Shown here: positions 34,401 to 47,045 of the stretch, in pieces
Numbering within the stretch: the stretch's first letter is position 1
Layout of the letters: each line of letters starts with the position of its first letter
NCBI GenBank assembly: GCA_027257055.1
Contig: JAPVLO010000521.1
Location: forward strand, 868,001-932,000
Length of the DNA: 64,000 nucleotides
Origin: Cephalopachus bancanus
Taxonomy: Eukaryota > Chordata > Mammalia > Primates > Tarsiidae
Direction of reading: 5' to 3'
The notes under the pieces: generated by a model
Seen by the model: the letters and a program-made list of their open reading frames with translations, nothing else
Database searches by the model: none
Told to the model about the DNA's origin: nothing
Made by a program: the position numbers and the translations under genes

Positions 34401-35312
34401 TCATGGATTGAATAAACAGTCATGGTATAACTGCTATACATAAGGCAATGCTGTTCTGGGTCTCTGGGAGGCATAAATGAATCAGAAATCCTCTTCTTAG
34501 GGAGCTAAGAGTTGAAGCCAGCAAAAGAAACATGAATAAATACATATTATCACCAGGTTGGAGGCAGGAGGGGGGCTCTGATGATCCCAAACTCTCCAAG
34601 TTATTTATTATTTTGGAAGTTTTGTCAAGCATTAAGCTTCCAGACTTCTTTCCTGGAGCAAAGAACTGATTAAAAGGCCCTCAAGACTTTTGGGTTCCAA
34701 GTTCTGCATTGATGATTCTGTTTGGGAACACACATGGCTAAATTTCGTGACACTTGAATGCACTGGTGCTCCGTCTCTCCAGACCACCAGTGTGGGGTTT
34801 AACCGACTCTCGGGTTGTTGCTGGTTGTGGTCTCCATTCATTGAGTCATGCAAAGGTGGTGAAGCTCCCAGCAACTTAGGGCACCTTTAACTGAGGGGTG
34901 TGAGACAAGAAGAATAGCTCTAGGTTTACCTCAGATGTCCAAGCCTGAGTTGTCCTCATGAGCTGGCAATGAACTAGACCTGTTGAAATTTTCTCCGATT
35001 GTCTTGAGTTAAATTATTTGAATTACCCTATTCTTTTGAGAATTCTTCCTTGACCTTTTTACCTTTTTACCTTCCTTAATCTTCTTTCCTGTTTTTCACT
35101 AGTTTATACCACCCTTATCACAATTTCTAAATAATTTATTTAGCTACTTATTTGATATTTTTCTGTCTTCCCTCTAGGTCCTGATGGCCAGATTCATGTC
35201 TGTGTTGTTCGCTGCTATTTTCTCAGCTGACAAAAACTCCAGATATGTGATAGATAAATGACTATTTTTCCAATCAATGAATGATAGACAGAAACAAAGG
35301 ATGTCTACCCTT
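34401..35312. other. Unique DNA, nothing recognised
   Basis: No repeat or coding evidence. TTTTTACCTTTTTACC is a small local repeat near 35057. Confidence 0.4.
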
Positions 35313-35325
35313 AGAGTCTAGTTTC

Positions 35326-35495
35326 AGGCCAAGCACAGTAACTCATACCTGTAATCCCAGTACATTGGGAGACAGAGGTAGGAGGATTGCTTGAGACCAT
35401 AAGTTCAAGACCAGCTTGGATAACGTAGTGAGACCACATTTCTATTATTAACATAGATAGATTGGATAGATAGATAGATAGATAATCTTTGAAAA
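35326..35495 (+). mobile_element. Free left Alu monomer with (GATA)n tail
   Basis: A single left arm whose tail is now ATAGATAGATAGATAGATA (35461-35483). Target-site duplication AGAGTCTAGTTTC (35313-35325) and AGAGCCTAGTTTC (35496-35508), one mismatch. Confidence 0.93.
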
Positions 35496-35508
35496 AGAGC
35501 CTAGTTTC

Positions 35509-36209
35509 CCTTCCTCCAGACATAGACCCAGCAGAAATAGCAAATTATGAGCACAAATAGCTATGTACTATGCACAGAGAGCTCAAGTAAGCCTTCAAAT
35601 GTATGTGTAATTGTGTATCTAGAACTCTACACAAGTCCTTTTCTCTCTTCATTTAATTGAAGAAATGGACTGAATCACGTTCAGCTCCAGCATAGGGTGA
35701 CCTGGAATGTGGTGTTTGGTGAGACCAGTCCATCTTCCATCTCTAAACTCCTCTTCTCTAAGCCAGAAGTTGGGCTGGTACTACCTCCAAGCTGAGAGAG
35801 GTATGTCCAGTTTCTAAGACGGCTGAAAAAGGGTCAATAAGAGCATCATTCTTGAGAACTTCTGCTCCTTGGTAGGATGAGCTCTGACTAAGATGCACTC
35901 ATGATCGTTCCCTCATAATGCCTAAGGCAGGATGGGGTCAACTTAAGTGTGTGTCATTGGCAATGTTTATCTATAGATGAGCTTAGAATAGATTGTCTAT
36001 GTCATGTTCTCCCAATAATTGTCCTTGGGTGGGTCATTGTTCACGAACCACATATGCAGGCTGCTTTTCTCCCCTCACAGAGTGGGTATTTTCTGTTTGG
36101 ACCTTTCAGCATACATTTTCCCTACCTCTTGGAAAGAAAAGTTAATTTTAATTCAAATATCTACCTCTGCTATATGTACTGGGGAATACTTACCCTATTC
36201 CTGGCACCA
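35509..36209. other. Unique DNA, nothing recognised
   Basis: A 125-codon frame from 35949 runs into the following Alu, so it is rejected as a gene. Confidence 0.4.
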
Positions 36210-36221
36210 CAAGTGAACCTT

Positions 36222-36524
36222 TTTTTTTTTTTTTTTCCAAAGAGAGGATCTCCCTCTGTCACTCAGGCTGCAGTGCAATGCCATGATCACAGTTCACTGC
36301 AGTCTCAAACTCCTGGGCTCAAGTGATCCTCCTGCCTTAGCCTCAGAGCAACTGGGACTACAGGCACATGCCACCACACCCAATTATTATTTTTATTTTT
36401 ATTATTGAGACAGGGGCTCACTACCACCTGGGCTGTTCTTGAGCTCCTGACCTCAAGCAATTCTCCCATCTTGGCCTCCCGAAGTCCTGGGATTACAGGT
36501 GTGAGCCACCACCCCTGGCACATG
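36222..36524 (-). mobile_element. Alu, AluJ-like, antisense
   Basis: Both arms are present. Flanking GTGAACCTT occurs on both sides (about 36213-36221 and 36526-36534). Confidence 0.93.
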
Positions 36525-36534
36525 GGTGAACCTT

Positions 36535-37084
36535 GGCTGGTTTAACCCACAGACCTGTTGAGAATCTTCAGAGTAGCTGGACTCATCCCTGAGCATGTCA
36601 TCCTGCAGTTCCAGTGAGAGGAAGAAGCTGTCTTCCTTGGAGAGTTACTATAACTCCACCCCTGACAGTTAACTTCCCACTGCAGGTTCCACAGGTGACT
36701 GTGCAGAGCTGACTGCAAGGGGCCACAACCCAGTCCTGGAGATCAGGGAGCCCTAGAGTGGTCAGTCTGGTAAATGTCTGGACTAGTCTTAGTCTCCATG
36801 GGCCAGGACCAGAAGGGGACTCCTAAGGCAGAACAAAAACAAAACAAAAAGAATCTCACAAAGTCAGAAAGACAGGATCAGACACAGCCAAAAGGACAAT
36901 GAGATAGAGCCGGGAGCCTTTCCCAGCTCATGTGAGGTGTCCCAGCTTACTCTCCCACCATGCTTGCTTCTAACAGTGAGTGTCCCAGTGTGTTGGAAAT
37001 ACAGGACGTCTCCTCCACCCTACAGCTCCTAAGGACTTAAGAACCATCACTGGCTCCTTTCCACATTCCATGCAAGCAATCCAT
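36535..37084. other. Unique DNA, nothing recognised
   Basis: No repeat or coding evidence. AACAAAAACAAAACAAAAAG at about 36832-36851 is low complexity. Confidence 0.4.
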
Positions 37085-37830
37085 CAGTCTTGTGGGCTTT
37101 GTTTTATTTTGTTTGTATTGCAAATTGATGAACTATAACTGTGTATATTTACGGGGCACAAAGCGATGACATGATATGCATCCATGTGGGATGGTTAAAG
37201 CAGCTAATTAACATACCCATCCCCCTAAATACTTTTGTGGTGAGAAAATTGGAAGTGTGCTCTCTTAGTGACTTTGAAATATAGAATATGTTACTGTTAA
37301 CTGTAGTTACCACGCAACGCAATAAAGGCCAGAAAATGCATTCCTCCTGTCTAACTGACCCTCTGTGTGCTTTGAGCAGCATCCCCCTCCTCCACGCACC
37401 CCTCCGTCTCCGGCAACCATCATTCTACTCTCTGCTGCTATGAGCGCATTCGATTGAGATTCCACGGAGAAGTAGGATCATGTGCTATCTGTCTTTCTGT
37501 GCCTGGCTTCTTCCACTTAACATAATGTCCCCAAGGTTCATCCATGTTGTCACAAATGACAGGATTTTCTTCTTTTTTAAGGCTGAACTTATCCCATTGA
37601 ATATATGCCACATTTTCCTTAACCATTCATCTGTTAGTGGACACTTGAGATGATTCCATATTGTGGCTATTGTGACTAGTGCTGCAATAAACAGGGGACT
37701 GCAGATATCTCCTTACTATACTGATTTTAAATTTTTTGGACATCTCCCCAGAAATGGGATTGCAGGATCATATGGCAATTCTGGTTTTAGTTTTTTGAAG
37801 AACCTCCACACAGCTTCTCCCTTAATGGCT
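37085..37830 (-). mobile_element. L1 3' end, antisense
   Basis: The 3' tail is at the left (TTTTATTTTGTTTGTATTGC), then 3' UTR and the ORF2 end (GAACCTCCACACAGCTTCTC at the right edge). It meets another L1 head to head. Confidence 0.88.
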
Positions 37831-37859
37831 TACTAATATCCTTTCCCACCCTGTTGGCC

Positions 37860-38245
37860 TTATCTAAAATATATATTCCAATTATCCAGCCTTTAAAAAG
37901 AATGAAATCATGTCTTCTGTAGCTTCTTGGATGGAATTGAAGAAAGTCATCCTAAGTCAGCTCATGCAGGAACAGAAAAAGCAAGCACTACATATTCTCA
38001 CTGTTAAGTGGGAACTCAACCAAGGATCTTCAGAGGCATAAGGAATGCTATAATGGACACTGGAGATGAAGATGGGGGAGGGCAGGCAGGGGCGAAGGGA
38101 CAAAAAAAATTACCTATCAGGCACAATGTGCACAGGTGGAGTGGTGTGTGCACTCAAAGCCCAGACTTCTTCACCACTATACAATGCAGCCACATAAGCA
38201 AGAACTATTTGTACCCTCTAAAGCTTTTGAAAAATAAATAAATAT
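37860..38245 (+). mobile_element. L1 3' end, sense
   Basis: AAAAAGAATGAAATCATGTC, CACTACATATTCTCACTGTT and a terminal GAAAAATAAATAAATATGAA tail. It has its own A-tail, so it is a separate insertion from the antisense L1 to its left. Confidence 0.9.
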
Positions 38246-38274
38246 GAAAAATGATAAAATGCATATTCCAAATA

Positions 38275-38840
38275 CAGCCTTTTCTCGCTAACTCACCGCC
38301 ATCACCCTAGTCCAAACCACTATATTTCCTGCCTGGACTCAACTAATACGCTCTAAAGTGCAAACCTGAAGCCACCCTCAGCTCCCTTTATCATCCACAT
38401 CACAATCAGAGTCATCATCTTAAAACTTAGGTCAGATCCTGTTACTTCTCTGCTCAAAGTCTTCCCACGAATGCTCAACACCGAAAGCAAAATGTGAAGT
38501 CCTCACCATAGCATAATAAAACGATTTGTCCCAGCCTTGCTCTCTCCCCTTCATCCTTTCTGCCCCAGTCATACTCGGAGCCTAGAATATTCTTCTCCCC
38601 ATGTGTGCATAGCTTCCTCTCTCACTCTAGGTAGGTCACTGCTCAGACACCACCTCCTCTCAGAGGAGGCCCCTAATCTGTCTATCCAAAAAGGTAACTT
38701 CGTGCCTTTCTATTCTCTTCCCTGCTTTATTTTTCTTCAAAATACTTATTATTTGCTTGACGTCTGTTTCCTGCCATTAGAATGTAAATCCCATGAAGAC
38801 AGGGACCAATGTCAAATGGCCTTTTCCTAACATTAGTTGA
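38275..38840 (+). mobile_element. L2 3' half, about 560 bp
   Basis: L2 blocks in order: CACCGCCATCACCCTAGTCC, GGTCAGATCCTGTTACTTCT, CTCACCATAGCATAATAAAA, CTGCTTTATTTTTCTTCAAA, AGAATGTAAATCCCATGAAG. The longest L2 copy in the window. Confidence 0.85.
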
Positions 38841-39109
38841 AGTGTCGAGGGGATAAGTGGTCAAGACTACAGCGTCAGTAAAATATGAGTTCCATGACAT
38901 CTTCTTCCTTCATAAATTTGGGCAAATGAATTAACCTCTTTCCTTCTGTATTTCCTCCCTGTAAAGCAGATGTGTCCAAACATGTTCTGTGAAATGAAAA
39001 GATAAAACTCTGCCTTCCTGACTTCGTTATTCAAGACTAGTATAGTTTATTACTTCATCCATCCAAAAGTTCTAATGAATTGTAAAAATGTACTCAGGAA
39101 CCTAGAATA

Positions 39110-39651
39110 GTTTTAGTTTGACCCTTTGCTTTCTTTTCCTTTTTATAGGTTGAGTCCATACCATTTGCATTTCTTCTGTGAAATATTGGTTTATGTTTTT
39201 TGCCCATGCTTTAAAATGTGTTAACTATCTTTATGATATTGATATATAGTTTCCTATTTGCCCAGCATGTCTGTTTCTGACCTAAACTTTTGAAAAATTA
39301 TTTTAATGTAAAAGTCTAACTTGGCAATTATTTTCTTTCAGCACTTTATAGATGTCATGAGATTGCTTTCTGGGCCTCATTGTTTCTGTTGAGAAGTGAG
39401 CTAACTGTCTTATTGTTGTTCCTTTAGAGGTAACATAATGTTTTGTTTTGTTTTGTTTTCTCTGACTACCTTTAGATTGTTTTCTTTGTCTTTGATTTTC
39501 ATCAGTTTTATTATACTGTGCCTAAGCATGTTTTTCATAGACAGATTTTTATCCTGCTTTGGATTCACAGTGAATTTTTGTACTTATGGTTTTTGTACTC
39601 ATCAGTTTTGGAAAATTGTTGATCATTATCTCTTCAAATATCTTCTACCCC
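39110..39651 (-). mobile_element. L1M fragment, antisense, left part
   Basis: T-rich antisense old L1 text, ending in CATCAGTTTTGGAAAATTGT and CTCTTCAAATATCTTCTAC where an Alu enters. Confidence 0.6.
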
Positions 39652-39940
39652 CGGGCTCGGTGGCTCAGCCTGTAATCCCGCGCCTTTGGGAGGCTGAGGT
39701 GAGTGAATTGCCTAAGCCCGTGGGTTCGAGACCCGCCTGGGCAACTTGGCGAGACCTCATCTCTACAAGAAATCAAAAATTAGCCGGGTGTGGTAGTGCG
39801 CGCCTATAGTTCTGGCTACTTGAAAGGCTGGGGCAGAAGGATCGCCGGAGCCTGGCAGGTCAAGGCTAAGGTAACCAGGAGTGTGCTACTGCACTCCAGT
39901 CTTGGCGGCAGAGTGAGACTCCAACTCAAAAAAAAAAGAA
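39652..39940 (+). mobile_element. Alu, lineage-specific family, in L1M
   Basis: Full-length sense copy with a GGGTTCGAGACCCGCC B-box region. It splits the L1M fragment; flanks AATATCTTC and AATATTCTCC resemble a degraded target-site duplication. Confidence 0.94.
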
Positions 39941-40320
39941 TATTCTCCATCTTTTTTTCTGCATGCTCCGGTATGGCTATTTCTACTCACCTAATACAGC
40001 TAGCTAATACTCTCTTTACCTGTGTTTTATTTGCTGTTAAACCTATCTACACAGTTCTAAATTTCAATTGCAGTGTTTTCTTCTTTAAATTCCAGAATTT
40101 TCACTTGCTTTTTAATATAAATTTTTATTCCCAATGAAATTTTTCATTTTGTCATCTATTCTTTTGAATAATTTATCACAGTTATTTTAAAATTAATGTG
40201 TGAATATTCCTTTATTGGTGTTATTTCTTGATCTCTTTTTTCCAGAGTTCATTTTTGGTTTTTGTGGTTTTTTTGGTGTAATTGGTAATTTTTTGATTGA
40301 ATGCTGAATCCTGTACCTGA
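39941..40320 (-). mobile_element. L1M fragment, antisense, right part
   Basis: Continuation: AAATTCCAGAATTTTCACTT and TTTTTTGATTGAATGCTGAA. Confidence 0.55.
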
Positions 40321-41686
40321 AAAGTTGAAGAGGTGCTACACTGTAGCCCTTCAAAGAAGGTGCACTGTATTCTCACAGCACTATAGCGGCACATCACCTC
40401 AGCTCAGCCAGGATCCAGGGGTCCCACCTGGGAATCTAGGATGTTCCCTAAAGTTACTCTTTCTTGATGGACCCTGAACTCAAATTTGTGTCTCCCCAAC
40501 ACTGTCCATGATTTCATTCTGTTTCATCAGATTTCTGGTTGCCCTTTTTTGCCTCAGTATTAATCAGATAATCAGGATATTAATCAGTAAATGCCTTGAA
40601 GGGAAAACCAGTGTATTGGATCCATGTCTCTTTAGGGTTTTGGACCCTTACTTCTGGTTGCCTTGCAAATTTGTACTCTAATATTTGTCTCTCTAGGTAC
40701 ATAGGATTGCTTTCAGCTCAAAAGTCTTCTCTGACTTTTAGAAGTCTATTTGCTGCCCAAATTCTCAGCATCTTGTCCCAAGCCTAAATATCGTCCCAAG
40801 GAAAGAGTAGCATGTAAAAAAAATGGTTTATTTAAATAAAGCTGGCTTCTTTCCAGAATCTGGCCTTTGAAGTTCTAGCTGGTTTGGCATCTTTCTGATG
40901 CTTTCAAAGTATTTATTTTGTACCTTATCCCGATTTCTTATGTGCTCCTGGCAGGGTCATTGGTCTGCTACAAGTGATAGGCTTATTATAACTAGAAACC
41001 TAATACATGTGTACGAAGTAATCTATTTTAAAAAACCAAAACAGCTTTCAATAAGTGTATTATAACAAAATAATACACTAGACGCAAAATAACTGTATTT
41101 TTTGTGTAGAACACAGGAAAATTCTTCATTGGCAGCAAAGAGTTTTCTTTCCATAGAAAGCTTCATGTTTTCTTCTCCGGCGGGGGGAACAAAAGCACTC
41201 CACTTGGTGTATGCACGTGGCAGGGCAGGTCATGGGCTGACTGTGCAGGAAACAAGTGATGACATCAGAAAACTGGATCTGTTCCCCTCACATCTATTGA
41301 GACAAAACTGCTGCTCCAACAATCACAGTTTCTGTTCTCTGAAGAATGCATGTGGGGGTCATTTTCCGGTTCTTGTTTTTATTTAACAACCCCATTTTTT
41401 GTTCTTCAAAAGTCAGCATTCAGTCTCTGCCCTAGAGAGTAATAATATCTCCACTCTCGTGCAAGCACTCTGACATTTGTTTTTTGCCACTTTTCAAACT
41501 ACTTGGGTCTTTTTACACACAAGAAGGAGCAGTGCCTTTTGGAGCCGGCAGTGATGTGGCCACCCCACCTTGTGAGTCTGCTTTCTAGGCTTCCTGAACC
41601 TGAAGACATTGGGTAAAATGGGGGGTGGGGGTCATTATCATGACAGGATAAAAAGAGCAGTCTTCTGCCCCCATGGGAAGGGGAGC
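40321..41686. other. Unique DNA, nothing recognised
   Basis: A 94-codon frame at 41102-41386 has no domain I can name. Confidence 0.4.
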
Positions 41687-41788
41687 ATGAGGACCTTCCT
41701 CTGGCTTCTCACAGCTCAGTTTCTCCCTGCAGCTTTGCTGAACTCCCTCCACAAGCTCTGTGAGAGAAACTGGACCTTGGGGAGCTAG
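41687..41788 (+). CDS. Candidate 33-residue secreted-type small ORF (unproven)
   Basis: ATG to TAG, 33 residues starting MRTFLWLLTAQFLPAA. The N-terminus looks like a signal peptide: basic residue, a hydrophobic core of about 10, small residues at a possible cleavage site. A TATA-like GATAAAAAG lies about 40 bp upstream (41647-41655), and a donor-like GGGTGAGT follows the stop at about 41805. Secreted defensin-type genes have a similar first exon, but no cysteine exon was seen and there is only one Cys here. A chance ORF is the likelier explanation. Confidence 0.15.
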   Translation: MRTFLWLLTAQFLPAALLNSLHKLCERNWTLGS

Positions 41789-42149
41789 GCAGAAACTATT
41801 CTAGGGTGAGTGTTAGTTTTTCATTGACTAGCAATCTGATTTTACTGGCCTGTAAATATTCATTGGGCCACCGGTCACAAAAGAGTGACAACCAGTCTCC
41901 CGGAGGGGAACCTGGACTGATCGCTGCCAAACAGCACGGAGGTTGTCCAGCAATTTGCACCCCAGTCCTTTCCTAGGTACCTCCTGACCATCTCCTCCTG
42001 GGATGAACTTGCATGACCTATTCCCATCCTCCTCAAGGTTAAAAGGCTGATAATTAAGACAGAAAATGCCTATGACCCAACTTGCTCTCCTCTCAACAAA
42101 ACCCCATGTTTGGAAACGCTGTCTTCGAGCCGAGTGTGGACGTGGTCAG
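41789..42149. other. Unique DNA, nothing recognised
   Basis: No repeat or coding evidence. Confidence 0.4.
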
Positions 42150-42265
42150 CGAGCACAAACCAGTTGAGTGACTTGCCCGATGCTGGCCTATAAGTTAGGG
42201 GCAGAGTCCAGACTAGAAGCCTCCAAGCCCCCTGGCAGAGTGTTCTTCCCTCTGAACCGTATGCC
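42150..42265 (-). mobile_element. MIR fragment, antisense
   Basis: GTTGAGTGACTTGCCCGATG then GGGGCAGAGTCCAGACTAGA follow antisense MIR order. Confidence 0.6.
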
Positions 42266-42269
42266 CACT

Positions 42270-42385
42270 GACTCATCCAAAAGCAGATACAGGAGCCAGA
42301 GAAATCCAGGCACGCCACAAGGAAGCGATCACTGTGTGCCAGATTCCAGGCCTGCCGCCGGGGATACAGTGACAAACTCATTGGC
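42270..42385 (-). mobile_element. L2-like fragment, antisense
   Basis: CACTGTGTGCCAGATTCCAG then CCGGGGATACAGTGACAAAC resembles the antisense L2 end. Weakly supported. Confidence 0.45.
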
Positions 42386-42609
42386 GACACAAAGTCTGAC
42401 AGTTAAGTTCATGAACTTGCCATTGTGCGCTTACACTGGCAGCACTATACAAACAACTCGGTGAGGTTTCCTAGCCCTGGTTTATCAGTGCCTCACAGCT
42501 GTGTTCATGTTGACGTGTGGCACTATCTTGTGGAATGGCTCTCGTTATCGTTGCTGCATACTTCTGTATGCCATCATGAGAATGTCAGAGCTCGAATCAG
42601 AACAATGAA

Positions 42610-43282
42610 CAAACATTAAATTTCTTGTTAAGTTTGGCAAGAGCGGAAGTGTTATCGGGGACATGTTAGTTCAGGTTTATGGGGATCGTGCCATGAAGAA
42701 AATGGTAGTGTACAAATGGATTTAACTTTTTTCTTAGGGGAGAGAAAGCATCACTGATGAGGAGAGGTCAGGACGGCCAGTAACGAGCAGAACTGACAAG
42801 AACATGACAAAAATTTGTCAAACTGTGCATCAAAATCATCGACTGACTGTAAGAAGCCTAGCAGACCAAACAGACATCAGCAGAGAAATAGGAAAATCTT
42901 AACTGAAAATCTTAGCACGAGAATGGTGTATGCCAAAATGGTTCCAAAGAAACTCTTGCATCACGACAATGCACCAGCTCACACAGCACCGTCTGTGAGG
43001 GAGTTTTTAACCAGTAAACAAATAACTAAACTGGAACACCCTCCCTACTCACCTGATCTGGCCCCCAGTGACTTTTTTCTTTACCCAAAGATAAAGGAAA
43101 TATTGAAAGGAAGAAATTTTGATGATAATCAGAACACCAAGGGTAATATGATAACAGCTCTGATGGCCATTCCAGAAAAACAGTTCCAGAATAGCTTTGA
43201 CCGGTGGACTAGGCACCAGCCTCAGTGGGTGGCTTCCCAAGAGGAGTACCTCAAACGTGATCGTAGTGGTATTCAGCCATGA
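42610..43282 (+). pseudogene. Mariner transposase remnant, D34D type
   Basis: Encodes a helix-turn-helix N-terminal part (GRESITDEERSGRP, then a segment ending DISREIGK), then the catalytic part HHDNAPAH ... YSPDLAPSDFF with exactly 34 residues between the second and third Asp, then the C-terminal region. Defects: in-frame stops near 42725, a frameshift near 42895, and an internal deletion near 42945 that joins the linker directly to KLLHHDN and removes the first catalytic Asp. It cannot be active. Confidence 0.9.
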
Positions 43283-43284
43283 GG

Positions 43285-43420
43285 TAGGTAGCACTGCTTC
43301 TACGATGAGCTTGTGACATTAATTGTCATACCACAGACATTACCAATAGAGATAGGTAGCACTACTTCTACGATGAGCTTGTGACATTAATTGTCATACC
43401 ACAGACATTACCAGCTAGAG
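43285..43420. repeat. 68-bp tandem duplication of mariner 3' end
   Basis: Units 43285-43352 and 43353-43420, both starting TAGGTAGCACT, nearly identical, so younger than the transposon's decay. Confidence 0.96.
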
Positions 43421-43479
43421 ATTTTCAGGGGCAACAAATGCTAAGAAGGAAATAAGCCAGAATGATATACTATAGAGTG

Positions 43480-43780
43480 AGAGAATGGGGGCTTCTCGTG
43501 TGATGATCAGGGAAGGTTTTCATGGGGAGATGGCATTTAAGCTGGGACGTAAGTGACAAGAGAGAGCCAGTCCTCCAAATATCTGGGGGGCAAAGCCTTC
43601 CTGGCAGAGACTGTCCAGTGCAAAGTCCTAAGGCAGGAATGAAGGCCAGCATCAGGGGAGGATAGCGCACAAAGGGAGAGGGGTCAGGACTGACCAGACA
43701 GTGGACGGAAGTCAAAGTGTAGACACCTGCAGGTCGTTGAAAGGAGTCTGTATATTACTCTGTGTAAGGGATAGAAAAAC
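43480..43780 (-). mobile_element. L2 body fragment, antisense
   Basis: GATCAGGGAAGGTTTTCATG, GATGGCATTTAAGCTGGGAC and GTGCAAAGTCCTAAGGCAGG are consecutive antisense L2 blocks. Confidence 0.8.
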
Positions 43781-44729
43781 TCAGTCTCTCTTCTACCTGC
43801 TTCCTGAAGAGCATACCCACATGGCTGTGGTCAGAATTTATTCCTTAATGTTAATTAATTAAAAGGCATTACAAAAGTACTAGGACAGTGTCACCAGGTA
43901 ATAACTTCCATCGATGATAGAAATGCATTTATTTTTCCAGACCAAAGCAAGTGATTCTCCTGGTAATATTCAGGGGCACTGACAGCACTTGCACTGGGCA
44001 CTGTGATTAATGCAGATGTGATCGGTTTATCCGATGGCTATCAGGGCAGCTCTGTGACAGTGCCTCTGTGGACCCCGACACACTGATTGGCGTACACAGC
44101 ACAACTATTGTGCAGCTGAGACGAATTGAGCACTGGATCAGTTCATCCCAGAGGCACTGAACTGTTTTCTCATGACGAAGCTGCCTTCTGACTGGCTGAG
44201 GCCACAGCATCTGTTTAATAATTTTGTTAATGAACAAAGCATACCTACATTGATTGGATCCCACTGGCCAGCCTGGACCCCACACCATATAGCAAATGCC
44301 ACATTGCATTGGAATATTTCTGAACTGACATGTGGTAGGCAGAGAGATTCTAAATGAGCTCATCATCACTGGGGCGCTAACCAGAAAATAAATAAATAAA
44401 GTCAAATGAATGTAGAATGATGGACCAGCCAGACAGCCAGCTGCTGTCTCCCCGCCCCAGCACATGGGATTCATCCCTGAAAATTGTGTCGAATCGGTTA
44501 TGACAAGGAGGTTCTCAAAATACCCCACCGTGTCTAAGAACGGGGTACCTTAACTCCACAGTGCCTTGCCCACTTTCCATGGGGGCAGTTATATTCTGCA
44601 CATCAAGAATTTTCTCTGCCTTAAGCCTTCAGAAATAGGGACGGATGGGATCTCTGCATCCCCCGGTCTCAACACGTCAGCACAGAGGACCTTTCCTTGT
44701 TAATTACAGAAGTTTACACTTATTCACAT

Positions 44730-44774
<45 letters not shown>

Positions 44775-45189
44775 AGCAGAGTCCAATATGTTTCTCCAAT
44801 ACACATGACGGTTTTATACCTACCATTAGAAAAGTGTGAGCATATTAAATAAAACAATGCTCGATTGGTAGAAATAAATTATTCTGTTCACTATTGGGCA
44901 CTCATAGCAGTTGATTGGTTTCTGAATCACAAGAGAGTTCAAAAGTTTGACCTCAAGTTCAGCACAAATAGGGGACTAGCCCCTATTCTGGGCTTTTTGT
45001 GGGGTGGGTGGAGAAAGAAGAGCTGAAATGCTGTAGGAATCAGGCATCTGGGGCCAAAGGAAAATTGGAGAAATAGAGGCGGCCCAGCCAGCTGCTATTT
45101 TAAAACCAGAGTGACTCATAGAAAAAACTCTATAGACATAGCATATATACACGACTTACCTGTACATATAGATGCTTTATACATAAAAA
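43781..45189. other. Unique DNA with a (CA)n run
   Basis: A 173-codon antisense frame (44007-44528) has no recognisable domain and no exon-like borders. No other repeat identified. Confidence 0.4.
44732..44771. repeat. (CA)n microsatellite
   Basis: About 20 uninterrupted CA units. Confidence 0.98.
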
Positions 45190-45640
45190 TAAGGGGGGAC
45201 CAAAGAAACTAAATTTATTTCTTAAAAATTGTGTATTTATTCTCATATGTTTAAACTTCAGTCACCCACAAAGTCCTCTCTGTTTGATGCAATACACCTA
45301 TGGAGCTGCTTTTTCCACTGCTCAAAACAGTTTTTGAACTCGCCAATGTTAGTGTCTTTTAGTACTTCTGCTGGTTTTTGTTTCACCTCTTTCACATTGG
45401 CAAAATGATTCCCTTTGAGGGCTTTTTTCATCTGAGGAAACAAAACAAAAAGTTGCTTTGGTAAAACTGGGTGAATAGGAAGGGTAGGGTACAGAAGTCA
45501 TGCCGTTTTGGTCAAAAATTGCTGAACACTCAGTGAGGTGTGGGCAGATGCACTCATAAATCCCCCATCGTGAAATGGGCAAACACATTAGAAGAATCTC
45601 CAAAAGAAAGTCACTGAAGCCAAACACCGCCTGTCACAAC
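45190..45640 (-). mobile_element. Second mariner remnant, antisense, C-terminal part
   Basis: Only the 3' half is recognisable. It is a different mariner family from the one at 42.4 kb, judging from the protein. Left end near GGGGGACCAAAGAAACTAAA. Confidence 0.75.
45258..45627 (-). pseudogene. Mariner transposase C-terminal remnant
   Basis: The open part ends MKKALKGNHFANVKEVKQK ... NCFEQWKKQLHRCIAS ... DFVGD-stop, the standard mariner C-terminus. Upstream, in another frame, PYPSYSPSFTKATF stands where the family has its third catalytic Asp region, so both Asp of that motif are lost and at least one frameshift separates the halves. Confidence 0.85.
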
Positions 45641-46950
<1,310 letters not shown>

Positions 46951-47045
46951 AGGCCAGGCACAGTGGCTCATGCCTGTAATCTCAGCACTTTGGGAGGCCA
47001 AGGCAGGAGGATCACTTGAGGCCAGGGATTCAAGAACAGGACAGG
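46951..47045 (+). mobile_element. Alu 5' fragment
   Basis: Only about 95 bp of the left arm (GGCCAGGCACAGTGGCTCAT) before it stops at GGGAGCACAC. Confidence 0.9.

Larger units (their letters stand above)
42391..43420 (+). mobile_element. Mariner DNA transposon, internally deleted
   Basis: The 5' end CTGACAGTTAAGTTCATGAA is matched, with divergence, by the inverse of GCTTGTGACATTAATTGTCA at the 3' end. A decayed transposase lies between. The last 68 bp are tandemly duplicated. At about 1.0 kb it is shorter than a full mariner because of the deletion near 42945. Confidence 0.85.

Noticed and set aside
37085..38245. Twin-primed (inverted) L1
   Set aside because: Both halves carry their own 3' UTR and outward tail, which points to two insertions.
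44055..44160. Inverted CAGTGCCTCTG / CAGAGGCACTG pair
   Set aside because: Only 11 bp with an 80-90 bp loop; too short to separate from chance.
44007..44528. 173-codon antisense open frame
   Set aside because: No domain, no exon-like borders, no retrotransposon protein similarity that I can see; length is possible by chance in 64 kb.
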